NCBI GenBank assembly: GCA_900548855.1
Contig: URMF01000019.1
Span: 1 to 56,294, forward strand
Direction of reading: 5' to 3'
Origin: an uncultured Eubacteriales bacterium
Lineage (GTDB): Bacteria > Bacillota > Clostridia > Lachnospirales > Lachnospiraceae
Length of the DNA stretch: 56,294 nucleotides
Of the stretch, positions 1 through 8,090 are shown piece after piece (positions within the stretch are counted from its first letter, which is position 1; each line of letters opens with the position of its first letter). The translations under genes and the position numbers were made by a program. The notes under the pieces are model-generated. The model was not told the origin of the DNA. It was given only the letters and a program-made list of their open reading frames with translations, and searched no databases.

Positions 1-12
1 GGTAACGAAAAC

Positions 13-31
13 AGAGTTTCGCAATTGACTA
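13..31. repeat. Terminal inverted repeat of a MITE-like element (element continues left of the window)
   Basis: Positions 13-29 carry the reverse complement of GTCAATTGCGAAACTCT, which matches the left terminus of the 111-bp element at 2857-2967 in 16 of 17 positions. It is followed by the dinucleotide TA (30-31), as at the other copy. The simplest reading is the right end of a second copy whose body lies outside the window. Confidence 0.5.
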
Positions 32-166
32 TCTATACTGCATAAACGTTTTGTTTTCAAAAGACCTTTTGTTGCCATGATTATAACAACATGCTATTAT
101 ATTTGTAAAATAAATTATTTGAATTATTACAATTCATTTTTTCGATTAATATAAGGAGCAGATATT

Positions 167-994
167 ATGGATACACAGACATTAAAAACCTTTCTTCTAT
201 TGGCTAAATTAAAAAATTTTACGAAAACAGCAGAACAATTGTACATTGCACAGTCAACTGTTACCAACCGGATTTCAGAGCTGGAAACCGAATTAGGAAA
301 AGCATTATTTACCAGAGACAAACGAAATGTATCTTTAACAGCAGAAGGACTTGTTTTTGAGAAATATGCCAAAAGAATAATCTCTTTGGAAGATTGCGCT
401 TTCCAGGATATCAATTCTATAAAGAGGTATTCCGATACTGTGCATATTGGAACTACCAATACAATATACGAATGCCATCTCTATCCACAAATCAGGAACT
501 GGCTTGAAAGCCATCCGGACAGTGCGCTGAAGGTCACAATCGGACACTCCACGGAACTGCTACAGGCAGTCCAGGATGGTATTATGGATACCGTATACAG
601 CTATAGCCCCCTCTATAAAAAAGGCTTTTCCTGTGATATTTTCGCTATAGATGAATTGATTCTTGTAACGAGAACCGTTGACAATCCCTATAAAAAGGGA
701 ATACTAAAAAATGAACTGGCAAAATCCAAATATCTTTTCTGTAATTTTGCATTGCAGGAAGTTGGCAGCTTTATCCGGGAATTGTTCCCGGCGCATTATT
801 CCTTCCAGTTTGAAATAGATAACAGCACGAAGCTGATTCCCTATCTGCTAAATTTAGGAGGCATCAGCTTTCTTCCAGAGAGCCTTGCCCTTCCATACTT
901 AAAGGACGGCTCTCTGTCAAAAATTTCACTATCAGATTTTGAAGCACCTAAAATCAACTGCTATAAAATTGAAAAGGTGCAGGCATCCTTATAA
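167..994 (+). CDS. LysR-family transcriptional regulator
   Basis: This 275-residue protein has the usual LysR layout: an N-terminal winged helix-turn-helix (about residues 1-62, with the TAEQLYIAQSTVTNRISELE helix pair) and a C-terminal substrate-binding-like effector domain. The ATG at 167 follows the ribosome binding site AAGGAG at 152-157 with normal spacing. It is slightly shorter than the usual 290-300 residues, mostly at the C terminus. The gene converges with the cyclopropane synthase gene, so its target is more likely itself or genes to the left of the window. The coinducer is unknown; family assignment is firm, regulon is not inferable. Confidence 0.9.
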   Translation: MDTQTLKTFLLLAKLKNFTKTAEQLYIAQSTVTNRISELETELGKALFTRDKRNVSLTAEGLVFEKYAKRIISLEDCAFQDINSIKRYSDTVHIGTTNTIYECHLYPQIRNWLESHPDSALKVTIGHSTELLQAVQDGIMDTVYSYSPLYKKGFSCDIFAIDELILVTRTVDNPYKKGILKNELAKSKYLFCNFALQEVGSFIRELFPAHYSFQFEIDNSTKLIPYLLNLGGISFLPESLALPYLKDGSLSKISLSDFEAPKINCYKIEKVQASL

Positions 995-1019
995 CAAATA
1001 AAATAAATCCCATTATAAT

Positions 1020-2234
1020 TCAAACCACCCTGTTCAGTGGCAGTTCATTGTTTACACCCTTGGACACCAGAATCTGGTGGATATCCACTACACCATTTTG
1101 AAAAGCCGCTGCACAGGAGGCAAGGTAAAGCTCCCACATTCTGGCAAATTCTTCTCCCTTTTCCTCCACAATCCTTTCCCTGCATTTGTTAAAATTCTCT
1201 CTCCAGCAGAGCAGTGTCTTATTGTAGTGCCGTCTGAGACTCTCCACATCCAGTGTGTAAAAATGATAATCCGGCAGGATATTTATAATCTCACGAAGAC
1301 TTGGTATGACCCCTCCAGGGAAAATATATTTCCTTATCCATGCATCGCCCTCATGCTCCTCCAAGGCACTGATAAAATGCAGCAAGCATAATCCCTTCGG
1401 CTTTAAAACTGCATCCACATTTTCCATGAATTCCTCGTAGCTGCCTCTGCCCACATGCTCCATCATGCCCACACTGACAATCCGGTCAAATTCCAACCCG
1501 GATTTTTTTAAATCCCGGTAATCCATTTGTCTTACCTCCAGCAAATCAGACAGACCTTCCTCCTTGATATCCTGACTGAACTTCCGGTATTGCTCCTCGC
1601 TCAGTGTAATCCCAACACCATGCACACCATATTCCTTTGCGGCGCGTTTTAAAAGAAAGCCCCAGCCACATCCAATATCTAAAAGGCTCATTCCCGGCTC
1701 AAGACATAGCTTGTCCAGTATATGGTCCACCTTTCCTACCTGTGCATGATACAGTAAGGACGGCTCTCCCTCTTGAAAAGGCAGCTTTTCAAATTCCGGC
1801 TCACAATTTCCATTTTCCCCGTCCTCCTTAAAATACCCACAGGAATAGCTCATGGTTTCATCCAGCCACATCTCATAAAAATCATTTCCTATGTCATAGT
1901 GTGACTGTACCTCTTTTTCCTGGTTTTTCTTACTGCGGGAGGTAACGAGAAGCTTTTTCAACGCCGATTTATCCCTCGTAAACTTATCCATCTCCCCCAT
2001 AAAACAGTTGAGTACCTCATATAAATCATGGTCAACCTCAATGTCACCCCGCATATACGCCTCTCCCAATGACAGGGAGGTACTGGTTAACATTTCCTTT
2101 TTATCCAAATCCTTTTTTAAATCCACCGTAAACCTTGGATTTTCTTTTCCAATCTTTTGTTCCTCCTCTCCCATTTTCAATACAAATGAAACGGGAATAA
2201 TATGCTCCAAATAATCTGCAACAAAACCATTCAT
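1020..2234 (-). CDS. cfa: Cyclopropane-fatty-acyl-phospholipid synthase
   Basis: The 404-residue product is a SAM-dependent methyltransferase that adds a methylene bridge to unsaturated acyl chains of membrane phospholipids. It has the family signature YDIGNDFYEMWLDETMSYS followed by the SAM-binding loop LDIGCGWGFLLKRAA and the MEHVGRGSYEEF segment. Length is typical of the family. I chose the ATG at 2234 (protein starting MNGFVADYLEH) because GGAAAGGAAG lies just upstream; a start 11 codons earlier has no convincing ribosome binding site. The neighbouring flavodoxin is on the same strand, about 120 bases upstream, so cotranscription is possible but not shown. Confidence 0.93.
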   Translation of the reverse strand: MNGFVADYLEHIIPVSFVLKMGEEEQKIGKENPRFTVDLKKDLDKKEMLTSTSLSLGEAYMRGDIEVDHDLYEVLNCFMGEMDKFTRDKSALKKLLVTSRSKKNQEKEVQSHYDIGNDFYEMWLDETMSYSCGYFKEDGENGNCEPEFEKLPFQEGEPSLLYHAQVGKVDHILDKLCLEPGMSLLDIGCGWGFLLKRAAKEYGVHGVGITLSEEQYRKFSQDIKEEGLSDLLEVRQMDYRDLKKSGLEFDRIVSVGMMEHVGRGSYEEFMENVDAVLKPKGLCLLHFISALEEHEGDAWIRKYIFPGGVIPSLREIINILPDYHFYTLDVESLRRHYNKTLLCWRENFNKCRERIVEEKGEEFARMWELYLASCAAAFQNGVVDIHQILVSKGVNNELPLNRVV

Positions 2235-2353
2235 CGACCTTGCTTCCTTTCCTGAATTATTTTTCACATAGTATTCCCGCTTTTTTATAGGATTTAATCT
2301 GTTTTTCTATTTTTCTTAATTCCGGCTGATTATCCCTTTTCTCAACCCTGTCC

Positions 2354-2827
2354 CTACTGGATTGCTTTTGCCCATGCCATAATCTCCTCTTCCGGAGTAC
2401 GCAGATTGCTGCTGGAAAATTTAATATTGATTCCCTTCTTTACATCCGCTCCCACGCATTCTTTCTCAAAATCCTTAAAGGTATGCCCAATCCAGCCGCC
2501 ATTTGTAGCAAATGGATATACGGTTTTACCAGACAAATCAGATTTATGTAAAAATGTTCTTATTGCCGGGGCAAAGGTATACCACCATACAGGTGTCCCC
2601 AGAACAATGGTGTCATATACGGATAAATCCACATCCAGCGGCTTAAGCTCCGGCATAAATCCGCTGTCCACCTCCTGTTTCCCCTGTTCCACCACAGCAT
2701 TATAATCTCCCGTATACGGCTTTACCGTTTCGATTTCTGCAATATCTCCACCTGTTACACTTTGAAGCATTTCAGCAATTCCTCTGGTGTTACCACCATA
2801 GGAATAATATAAAACCAATGTTTTCAT
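2354..2827 (-). CDS. Flavodoxin family protein
   Basis: The 157-residue protein starts MKTLVLYYSYGGNTRGIAEM, the FMN phosphate-binding loop of long- or short-chain flavodoxin-like proteins, and carries LGTPVWWYTFAPAIRTFL and FATNGGWIGHTF, which line the isoalloxazine ring in this family. It is a soluble FMN electron carrier or small oxidoreductase. The ribosome binding site AAAGGAG is well placed before the ATG. It lies downstream of the iron alcohol dehydrogenase on the same strand, separated by a MITE-like element. The window also holds decayed flavodoxin-type genes near 24.5 and 26 kb. Confidence 0.88.
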   Translation of the reverse strand: MKTLVLYYSYGGNTRGIAEMLQSVTGGDIAEIETVKPYTGDYNAVVEQGKQEVDSGFMPELKPLDVDLSVYDTIVLGTPVWWYTFAPAIRTFLHKSDLSGKTVYPFATNGGWIGHTFKDFEKECVGADVKKGINIKFSSSNLRTPEEEIMAWAKAIQ

Positions 2828-2856
2828 AAACTGCTCCTTTCCTGTTTCTTACATTA

Positions 2857-2967
2857 GGCAATTGCGAAACTCTTTATTTCAAAATGTGAGTTGTGCAAAT
2901 GGTCTGGAAAACATATTTGTTACATTTTCACAACGTTCGGCTTCAAAAACAGAATTTCGCAATTACC
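2857..2967. mobile_element. MITE-like element, 111 bp, with 17-bp terminal inverted repeats and TA flanks
   Basis: The left end GGCAATTGCGAAACTCT (2857-2873) and the reverse complement of the right end (2951-2967) GGTAATTGCGAAATTCT agree at 15 of 17 positions. TA lies immediately outside both ends (2855-2856 and 2968-2969), as expected for target duplications of IS630/Tc1-mariner type elements. The interior of about 77 bp has no open reading frame of note. A further terminus lies at 13-29. The element fills the gap between the alcohol dehydrogenase stop and the flavodoxin promoter region. Family assignment is inference. Confidence 0.6.
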
Positions 2968-2973
2968 TATTTC

Positions 2974-4146
2974 TCACATACTCTGTCTCAAAATCGTTTC
3001 AATATCCTCAGCAGTCAGAACCTTGTAGCCTCCATCCATAATCAGGGTAGACTTCACAATTCCCGGAATCATTTCCTCTGTTACCCCAAGTTCCGACAGC
3101 TTCATCACCACACCGATTTCCTTCATGTATGTCTCCATGGCATATAGCCCCTCCTTTACTGTCTGGGCATCCGATTTTCCTTCCGGATTTATATTCCATA
3201 CATTCACAGCATACCGCTTAAATTTTGACAACCCATCATTCATAATATAGCGGTAGTACGGTATAGACACTGCCGATAACGTCATTCCATGAGTGGCATC
3301 TGTATAAGCACCCACGGCCTGCCCAATCATATGTACCATCCAGTCTGTAGTTTTTCCCTTTGCCACCAGCGTATTCAAGGCCCAGGTTGCTATCCACATA
3401 ATATTGCTGCGGGCCTCGTAATCCTCCGGATTTTTCACCGCAATTCTCGTACTGTGAATCAGGGAGCGCAAAAGTCCTTCCATGATATAATCAGAGGTAT
3501 TGTCATCCTCCCCTGAAAAATACTGCTCTAAAATATGGCTCATTATATCAAAAAAGCCTGCTGTCATCTGGTATTCCGGCAACGTATAAGTAAACTTCGG
3601 ATTCAAAATAGCAAACTTCGGAAATACATTTTCTCCAAATACATGCCCTATTTTCAGCTTCGTCTCATGATTTGTGATAACGGCTCCGCCATTCATTTCC
3701 GAACCGGTTCCCACCATGGTCAGTATACAACCAACCGGAATAATCCGGGTATCCGCATCCACATCCTCAAATTTCAGATAATATTTCTCCCATGGCTCTT
3801 CCTTGCAATGGGCAGAAATAGACACAGCCTTTGCATAATCACAGCATGAGCCGCCGCCAACTGCCAAAATCAAATCCACATCATTTTCTTTTGCGATTCG
3901 GCAGCCTTCATGCAGCTTCTCCACTGTAGGATTTGGCATAACCCCTGCATCCTCCACAATATTTTTACCCTCTGCCTTTAAAATCTCTACTACCTGCTCA
4001 TAAATACCGTTCTTTTTAATAGAACCGCCACCATAAACCAGCATGACATTCTTTCCATACTTAGAAAGCTCCTGATTCAGATACGAAAGAGAATCCTCTC
4101 CAAAATATAATTTTGTAGGATTCACATAGCTAAAATTCCCTAACAT
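2974..4146 (-). CDS. Iron-containing alcohol dehydrogenase, butanol dehydrogenase type
   Basis: The 390-residue protein matches group III (iron-activated) alcohol dehydrogenases of the BDH/YqhD branch, which reduce aldehydes with NAD(P)H. Visible features are the nucleotide-binding YGGGSIKKNG near residue 40, AVGGGSCCDYAKA near residue 95, TMVGTGSEMNGGAV, and the metal ligands in FFDIMSHILEQYF and HMIGQAVGAYTDATHG. The start at 4146 (MLGNFSYVNPTKLYFG) follows AAGGAGG; an upstream in-frame start would add 22 residues that do not belong to the family. Its promoter has a 19-bp spacer with a dyad, so it is probably activated by the divergent MerR regulator, as aldehyde-responsive adh genes are in Bacillus. 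Confidence 0.93.
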   Translation of the reverse strand: MLGNFSYVNPTKLYFGEDSLSYLNQELSKYGKNVMLVYGGGSIKKNGIYEQVVEILKAEGKNIVEDAGVMPNPTVEKLHEGCRIAKENDVDLILAVGGGSCCDYAKAVSISAHCKEEPWEKYYLKFEDVDADTRIIPVGCILTMVGTGSEMNGGAVITNHETKLKIGHVFGENVFPKFAILNPKFTYTLPEYQMTAGFFDIMSHILEQYFSGEDDNTSDYIMEGLLRSLIHSTRIAVKNPEDYEARSNIMWIATWALNTLVAKGKTTDWMVHMIGQAVGAYTDATHGMTLSAVSIPYYRYIMNDGLSKFKRYAVNVWNINPEGKSDAQTVKEGLYAMETYMKEIGVVMKLSELGVTEEMIPGIVKSTLIMDGGYKVLTAEDIETILRQSM

Positions 4147-4216
4147 AATGTTACCTCCTTTTATTACTTGACTTTTTTTTGTTTTGTGAATACAATATAT
4201 TTGCAAGTTCATCGAA

Positions 4217-4247
4217 ATTATATAACTTAAAGTTAGCTTTAAGTCAA
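4217..4247 (-). promoter_or_regulatory. MerR-type promoter and operator of the alcohol dehydrogenase gene
   Basis: Reading the minus strand, TTGACT (4242-4247) and TATAAT (4217-4222) are separated by exactly 19 bp, the elongated spacer that marks MerR-activated promoters. The spacer region holds a perfect dyad ACTTAAAG-N4-CTTTAAGT at 4225-4244. The MerR gene starts 67 bp away in the opposite direction. The related site before the lar operon (8091-8121) shares AAAG-N4-CTTTAA. Confidence 0.82.
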
Positions 4248-4313
4248 GAATATTTTAATAAAAATTTTTTAGTATTTCCCTATCATGAAATACTAAAAGG
4301 AATGGAGATTATT

Positions 4314-4733
4314 ATGTTATATACGGTAGGAGAAATGGCAAAAAAATTAAACGTGGCACCTTCCACCCTTCGTTACTACGACAAGGAGGGGCTTCTGCCC
4401 TTTGTAGAGCGCTCTGACGGTGGAATCCGCATGTTTAAGGATGAGGATTTTGAATGGCTGCACATTATTGAATGTCTGAAAAAGACAGGTATGTCCATTA
4501 AGGATATTAAAACCTTTATTGACTGGTGCATAGAAGGTGACTCTACTATTGAACAGCGGCTCCAGTTAATTGACCGGCAAAGAGAAGCCGTACAGAGCCA
4601 GATTACACAAATGCAGGAAACCTTAAAGACACTGGATTATAAGCATTGGTATTATAAAACCGCAAAGGCTGCCGGAACCTGCAAAATACATGAAACAATG
4701 AAGCCGGAAGACATTCCTGAAGAATTTCGGTAA
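4314..4733 (+). CDS. MerR-family regulator, AdhR/NmlR-like (aldehyde or thiol stress)
   Basis: The 139-residue protein has an N-terminal MerR helix-turn-helix (YTVGEMAKKLNVAPSTLRYYD), wing, and a C-terminal dimerisation coiled coil (about residues 80-115). Cys54 in IIECLKKTGMSI sits at the position of the conserved reactive cysteine of the AdhR/NmlR subfamily, whose members respond to formaldehyde, methylglyoxal or other electrophiles and switch on alcohol dehydrogenases. The start at 4314 is chosen because TGGAG precedes it at good spacing; a start at 4302 is too close to its purine tract. The divergent iron alcohol dehydrogenase and the 19-bp-spacer promoter between them fit this role. The inducer is inferred, not shown. 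Confidence 0.88.
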   Translation: MLYTVGEMAKKLNVAPSTLRYYDKEGLLPFVERSDGGIRMFKDEDFEWLHIIECLKKTGMSIKDIKTFIDWCIEGDSTIEQRLQLIDRQREAVQSQITQMQETLKTLDYKHWYYKTAKAAGTCKIHETMKPEDIPEEFR

Positions 4734-4737
4734 GAGC

Positions 4738-4771
4738 AACAGGGGATGAAACATTTATTTCATCCCCTGTT
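4738..4771. terminator. Bidirectional terminator hairpin between merR and larC
   Basis: A perfect 14-bp stem AACAGGGGATGAAA / TTTCATCCCCTGTT closes a 6-base loop. It lies 4 bases after the MerR stop and its right edge overlaps the larC stop codon, so it can end transcription from both sides. It leaves no room for a larC2 reading frame. Confidence 0.85.
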
Positions 4772-5690
4772 ATCCTTCTTTTTCTTCAATCAGCATGGCT
4801 CTTAAAATACCGGGACACTCATATTCCCTCTTTCCGGCGCCAAGACCTGTCTTTTTAATAATAAATTTCAGCGGCAGGCTTCCCGAAGTCTGGATTGCCG
4901 CCACAATTGCCGCACCGGTCGGTGTCACCAGTTCACCGGTAATGTCTGTAATCTGAACCGGAAGACCATATGCCTGCATGATATTAATAACCGCCGGTAC
5001 AGGAATCGGCAAAATGCCATGCTGGCATCGCACTGTTCCTTTTCCTTCCCACAATTCCGGGACAATTACATTTTTTATGTTGAGATTATCCAGACACACT
5101 GCCACTGCCACGATATCTACGATGGAATCAACTGCCCCTACCTCGTGAAAATGAACCTCTTCCACCGGTACATGATGCGCCTTGGACTCCGCCTCCGCCA
5201 GTATGGAAAAAATACTAAGTGCAAGTCTGCGTGCACCCTCTGTCATATCTCCCTTTTCAATAATTTCCCGTATTTCCTTCATGCCTCTGTGTGCATGACT
5301 GTGGGTATGCTGGTGTTCATGCGTATGGGAATCTGTATGGCTCTGTACAGCTTCATGGAAATGTTCATGGGTATGGCTGTGTACAGACTGTTCCCCATGG
5401 GAATGGGCAGCTTCCCCGGCTTGGTACGCATGCTCCCCATGATGCAGATGCCCGTACAGATATTCCATATCATGGTCATGGTTATCATTCCCTTCCAGAA
5501 TGACATTGAAATCACAGGCATCAATGCCTGATTTCATAACCCTGTTTATCTCTATCCGGAAGCCCTGTACCGGAAGGCTGTCTAACACATGGCGCAATAC
5601 CGCTTCATCAGCTCCTAAATCCAGCAAAGCGGCTACCGTCATATCCCCACTGATACCGGAGTAACACTCCAGATATAATGTCTGTTCCAT
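4770..5690 (-). CDS. larC: LarC N-terminal domain protein (nickel insertion for the nickel-pincer cofactor), no C-terminal part
   Basis: The 306-residue protein begins MEQTLYLECYSGISGDMTVA, the signature of LarC/DUF111, and contains VEEVHFHEVGAVDSIVDIV and ELVTPTGAAIVAA. LarC inserts nickel into the pincer nucleotide in a CTP-dependent step. A histidine-rich insertion (about residues 70-135, roughly 20 His, such as HSHTHEHFHE) is suited to nickel binding or storage. Full-length LarC is about 400 residues; in Lactiplantibacillus plantarum it is made as LarC1 plus LarC2 through a frameshift. This protein stops where LarC1 ends, and the terminator and merR follow at once, so the LarC2 part is missing here. 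It is the last gene of a five-gene operon; RBS and spacing to larE (28 bases) are normal. Confidence 0.88.
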   Translation of the reverse strand: MEQTLYLECYSGISGDMTVAALLDLGADEAVLRHVLDSLPVQGFRIEINRVMKSGIDACDFNVILEGNDNHDHDMEYLYGHLHHGEHAYQAGEAAHSHGEQSVHSHTHEHFHEAVQSHTDSHTHEHQHTHSHAHRGMKEIREIIEKGDMTEGARRLALSIFSILAEAESKAHHVPVEEVHFHEVGAVDSIVDIVAVAVCLDNLNIKNVIVPELWEGKGTVRCQHGILPIPVPAVINIMQAYGLPVQITDITGELVTPTGAAIVAAIQTSGSLPLKFIIKKTGLGAGKREYECPGILRAMLIEEKEG

Positions 5691-5718
5691 TTCCTGTCTC
5701 CTTTTCTTATATCATTTC

Positions 5719-6543
5719 TTAATTCGTATGTATATCCATACTGCCAGAGCGGAATCCCTCTAAATCCATAGTAATATACTGATATCCCAAAGCCTTTAAG
5801 TAATTTATGATATCCTTTCTGTTTCCAAGCAGCTGATTCATGTCCGTATCATCCACTTCAATCCGGGCAATATCACCATGTACTCTCAGTCTGACATTAT
5901 AAAATCCCATGGAACGAAGGAATTGTTCCCCCTGTTCCACCCTTGCCAGCTTTTGCCTGTCCAGAAATTCTCCATATGGAAACCGGGTTGCCAGACAGGG
6001 AGCCGATGGTCTGTCTGCCGCTGAAATTCCATACTCCTTTGCCAGCCTTCTAACCTCTTCCTTGGCAAATCCGGCTTCTCTTAAAGGACTTTTTATCCCT
6101 AACTCCTCCACTGCCCTAATCCCTGGCCGGTATACCAGCATATCATCTGCATTGGTTCCCTCTAATACCGTTAAAGCCTGCAGCTCTTCTGCTTTTTCTT
6201 TTATCTTGCCAAACAGGTATTTCTTACAGCGGTAGCATCGGTCTAACGGATTATTCTGGATATCTGCCTGCTCTAACTCCTGCAGTTCCAAAACAATATG
6301 GACAGCACCAAGCTCCTCTGTAATCTGCTTTGCAATCTGCATATCCTGTAATGCATGTAATTCTGTGTCTGCTGTGACAGCATACACCTTTTTCCCCTGT
6401 TCCTCTGCATACATACCCGCCATTTTCAACAGAAGGCTGCTGTCCACTCCTCCTGAAAAGGCAACCATTACATTTCCTTTTGCATAGGTTTGCATAAGCT
6501 GTCGCAACACTGTACATTTTTCTGAATATGAATTCCCGGTCAT
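5719..6543 (-). CDS. larE: LarE, ATP-dependent sulfur transferase of nickel-pincer cofactor synthesis
   Basis: The 274-residue protein has the PP-loop AFSGGVDSSLLLK (residues 28-40) that adenylates the pyridine carboxylate of the cofactor precursor, and family blocks EGTNADDM and GIKSPLREAG. Cys183 in APCLATRFPYG is at the position of the sacrificial cysteine of L. plantarum LarE. A further pair, Cys103 and Cys106 in DRCYRCKK, gives the three-cysteine set reported for LarE variants that hold an iron-sulfur cluster and transfer sulfur catalytically; that this one does so is inference. The start ATG shares its first base with the larB stop codon (TAATG), implying translational coupling. Confidence 0.92.
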   Translation of the reverse strand: MTGNSYSEKCTVLRQLMQTYAKGNVMVAFSGGVDSSLLLKMAGMYAEEQGKKVYAVTADTELHALQDMQIAKQITEELGAVHIVLELQELEQADIQNNPLDRCYRCKKYLFGKIKEKAEELQALTVLEGTNADDMLVYRPGIRAVEELGIKSPLREAGFAKEEVRRLAKEYGISAADRPSAPCLATRFPYGEFLDRQKLARVEQGEQFLRSMGFYNVRLRVHGDIARIEVDDTDMNQLLGNRKDIINYLKALGYQYITMDLEGFRSGSMDIHTN

Positions 6544-7286
6544 TACCTGTCTCCTTGTGCCAGCCGGTTAATCTGTGTTGCCATATACCCTGCACCATAG
6601 CCATTATCAATATTTACAACTGCTATGCCATTGGCACAGGAATTAACCATGGTTAATAATGCAGAAAGTCCGTTCAGGCTTGCACCATATCCCACAGAGG
6701 TGGGCACGGCAATCACCGGATTCCTGACAAGCCCTCCGATGACACTGGCCAGCGCCCCCTCCATCCCCGCTACCGCTACCACACAATTGGCATTCTGAAG
6801 CTTTTCCGATTGGGAAAGAAGCCTGTGTATTCCACTCACACCCACATCATAGATACGCTCCACTCTGGTTCCAAAAAATTCTGCCGTCTGTGCGGCTTCC
6901 TCTGCAACCGGAATGTCTGCTGTTCCTGCGGTACAAACTGCAATATTACCGATATGCTGTTTATCTGATTTTTCAATTTTTAAAATATGCGAAAGAGAAT
7001 CAAAAATAAGCCCGTTAAAATGCGGCTTTAAAGCGTCATACTGTTCCTTTGAAGCTCTGGTTCCGAGAACCTCCCCTTCCTCCCGGTAAATCCGCTCGTA
7101 AATGTGCTGCAGCTGCTCTACGGTCTTTCCATTGCAATACACAACCTCAGCAAAACCGGTTCTGTGCCTGCGGTCCACATCTAACTTGGCATATCCCATT
7201 TCCTGGTAACCGGAAATCTGTTTTTTGGCTTCCTGTGTTGACATTTTTCCCATACAGACTTCTTCCAAAATCTCATCTAACGTCAT
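6543..7286 (-). CDS. larB: LarB, nicotinate mononucleotide/NaAD carboxylase-hydrolase of nickel-pincer cofactor synthesis
   Basis: The 247-residue protein is a PurE-like (AIR carboxylase fold) LarB: it carboxylates C5 of nicotinic acid adenine dinucleotide and releases AMP, the first step of nickel-pincer cofactor synthesis. The C-terminal core shows GTADIPVAEEA, YDVGVSGIHRLL, VVAVAGMEGALASVIGGL and VGYGASLNGLSALLTMVN, including the catalytic-site serine/histidine neighbourhood of the PurE fold. Length is as expected. GAGGTG precedes the ATG at 7286. It overlaps larE by one base and follows a small membrane-protein gene by 28 bases. The racemase or epimerase (LarA type) that uses the cofactor is not in the window. 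Confidence 0.93.
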   Translation of the reverse strand: MTLDEILEEVCMGKMSTQEAKKQISGYQEMGYAKLDVDRRHRTGFAEVVYCNGKTVEQLQHIYERIYREEGEVLGTRASKEQYDALKPHFNGLIFDSLSHILKIEKSDKQHIGNIAVCTAGTADIPVAEEAAQTAEFFGTRVERIYDVGVSGIHRLLSQSEKLQNANCVVAVAGMEGALASVIGGLVRNPVIAVPTSVGYGASLNGLSALLTMVNSCANGIAVVNIDNGYGAGYMATQINRLAQGDR

Positions 7287-7314
7287 GCATCTAACACCTC
7301 AACCTTCAAATGGC

Positions 7315-7632
7315 TTATTTTTTCTGTGTAAACAATGCTGCCTTTACAACACCCTTTGGGTCTTTCACAAGCAAAATAACCAGCCAGATTACCAGTCCAA
7401 GCGCTACCACTGAGAAGCCAAGAAATGCATCATTCAGCATATCTACTGGTGCTGGTGTAAAAAATTCTGACTTCAGCTGGCCATATTCAAAAACAGCATC
7501 TACCATCCACATCAGGGACGCTCCCCAATACATCAAACACAGTGTATTGATTTGTAAATCATCCGTCGGTGCTTTTTTATACCAGACCGCCGTACTAATC
7601 GCAGCTGCAAAAATTGTAATCAATAATGTCAT
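7315..7632 (-). CDS. Small membrane protein of the lar operon, unrecognised
   Basis: I do not recognise this 105-residue protein. It has three likely membrane segments (about residues 1-18, 30-50 and 70-94), a conserved-looking aromatic stretch MYWGASLMWMVDAVFEYG in the second, and a basic tail KAALFTQKK. The ribosome binding site AGGAG stands 10 bases before the ATG. It sits between another small membrane protein (12 bases upstream) and larB (28 bases downstream), so it is part of the lar operon. Possible roles are a nickel or substrate permease subunit, or a membrane partner of a nickel-pincer enzyme; these are guesses from context only. Confidence 0.75.
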   Translation of the reverse strand: MTLLITIFAAAISTAVWYKKAPTDDLQINTLCLMYWGASLMWMVDAVFEYGQLKSEFFTPAPVDMLNDAFLGFSVVALGLVIWLVILLVKDPKGVVKAALFTQKK

Positions 7633-7644
7633 TCTGTATTTCTC

Positions 7645-8055
7645 CTATTTTTTTATAGGCTGCGGAGCTTTTTCGGCACCCTTTTCCATTGTTCTGGTCA
7701 CAAGCACCATAATACCCCATACAACCGTTACCAAAACTGCCATAGAAACGCCTACTGTTGACATTTCGTGCAGCATCGCCGTGGCTTCCTCTGCATTTTC
7801 CATTGCTGTCAAGAACGGGAACCATGGTACCACTTCACCATGCCATACATGCTCAAATGCAAGCAAAGCAGAGCCACCCCATAACATCTTATTCAGCCAT
7901 GATAATTTCCTCGAAAATGGAAGCTTTGCCTTTACCACATCTCCTGCTTCTTCCGTATCAAGCTGCAATGTTTCCTCTTTTTCTTTTGCTCGAAAAGCCT
8001 TCGTCATAACGGTTGTGACGATTGCCTCCGCTGCTGGTACTATAAAACATGCCAT
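7645..8055 (-). CDS. Small membrane protein, first gene of the lar operon, unrecognised
   Basis: This 136-residue protein is not recognised. It has likely membrane segments at about residues 2-19, 57-73 and 102-120, with a charged soluble loop (20-50) between the first two. The second segment carries AFEHVWHGEVVPWF, with Glu68, His69 and His72, and His96 lies before the third: a possible metal or proton site, by inference. I chose the ATG at 8055 because AGGAGG directly abuts the earlier ATG at 8064 (no spacing) but is 9 bases from this one. It is the promoter-proximal gene of the operon running to larC and lies behind a MerR-type promoter. Confidence 0.75.
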   Translation of the reverse strand: MACFIVPAAEAIVTTVMTKAFRAKEKEETLQLDTEEAGDVVKAKLPFSRKLSWLNKMLWGGSALLAFEHVWHGEVVPWFPFLTAMENAEEATAMLHEMSTVGVSMAVLVTVVWGIMVLVTRTMEKGAEKAPQPIKK

Positions 8056-8090
8056 ACTATACATCCTCCTTTATATTACATTTGATTTAT

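Noticed and set aside
4734..4770. Programmed frameshift producing LarC1-LarC2, as in Lactiplantibacillus plantarum
   Set aside because: Only 36 bases separate the larC stop from merR, filled by a terminator. There is no LarC2 coding sequence to shift into.
5019..5531. His/Met-rich open frames on both strands within larC
   Set aside because: They arise from the repetitive codons of the His-rich insert of LarC and have no ribosome binding site.
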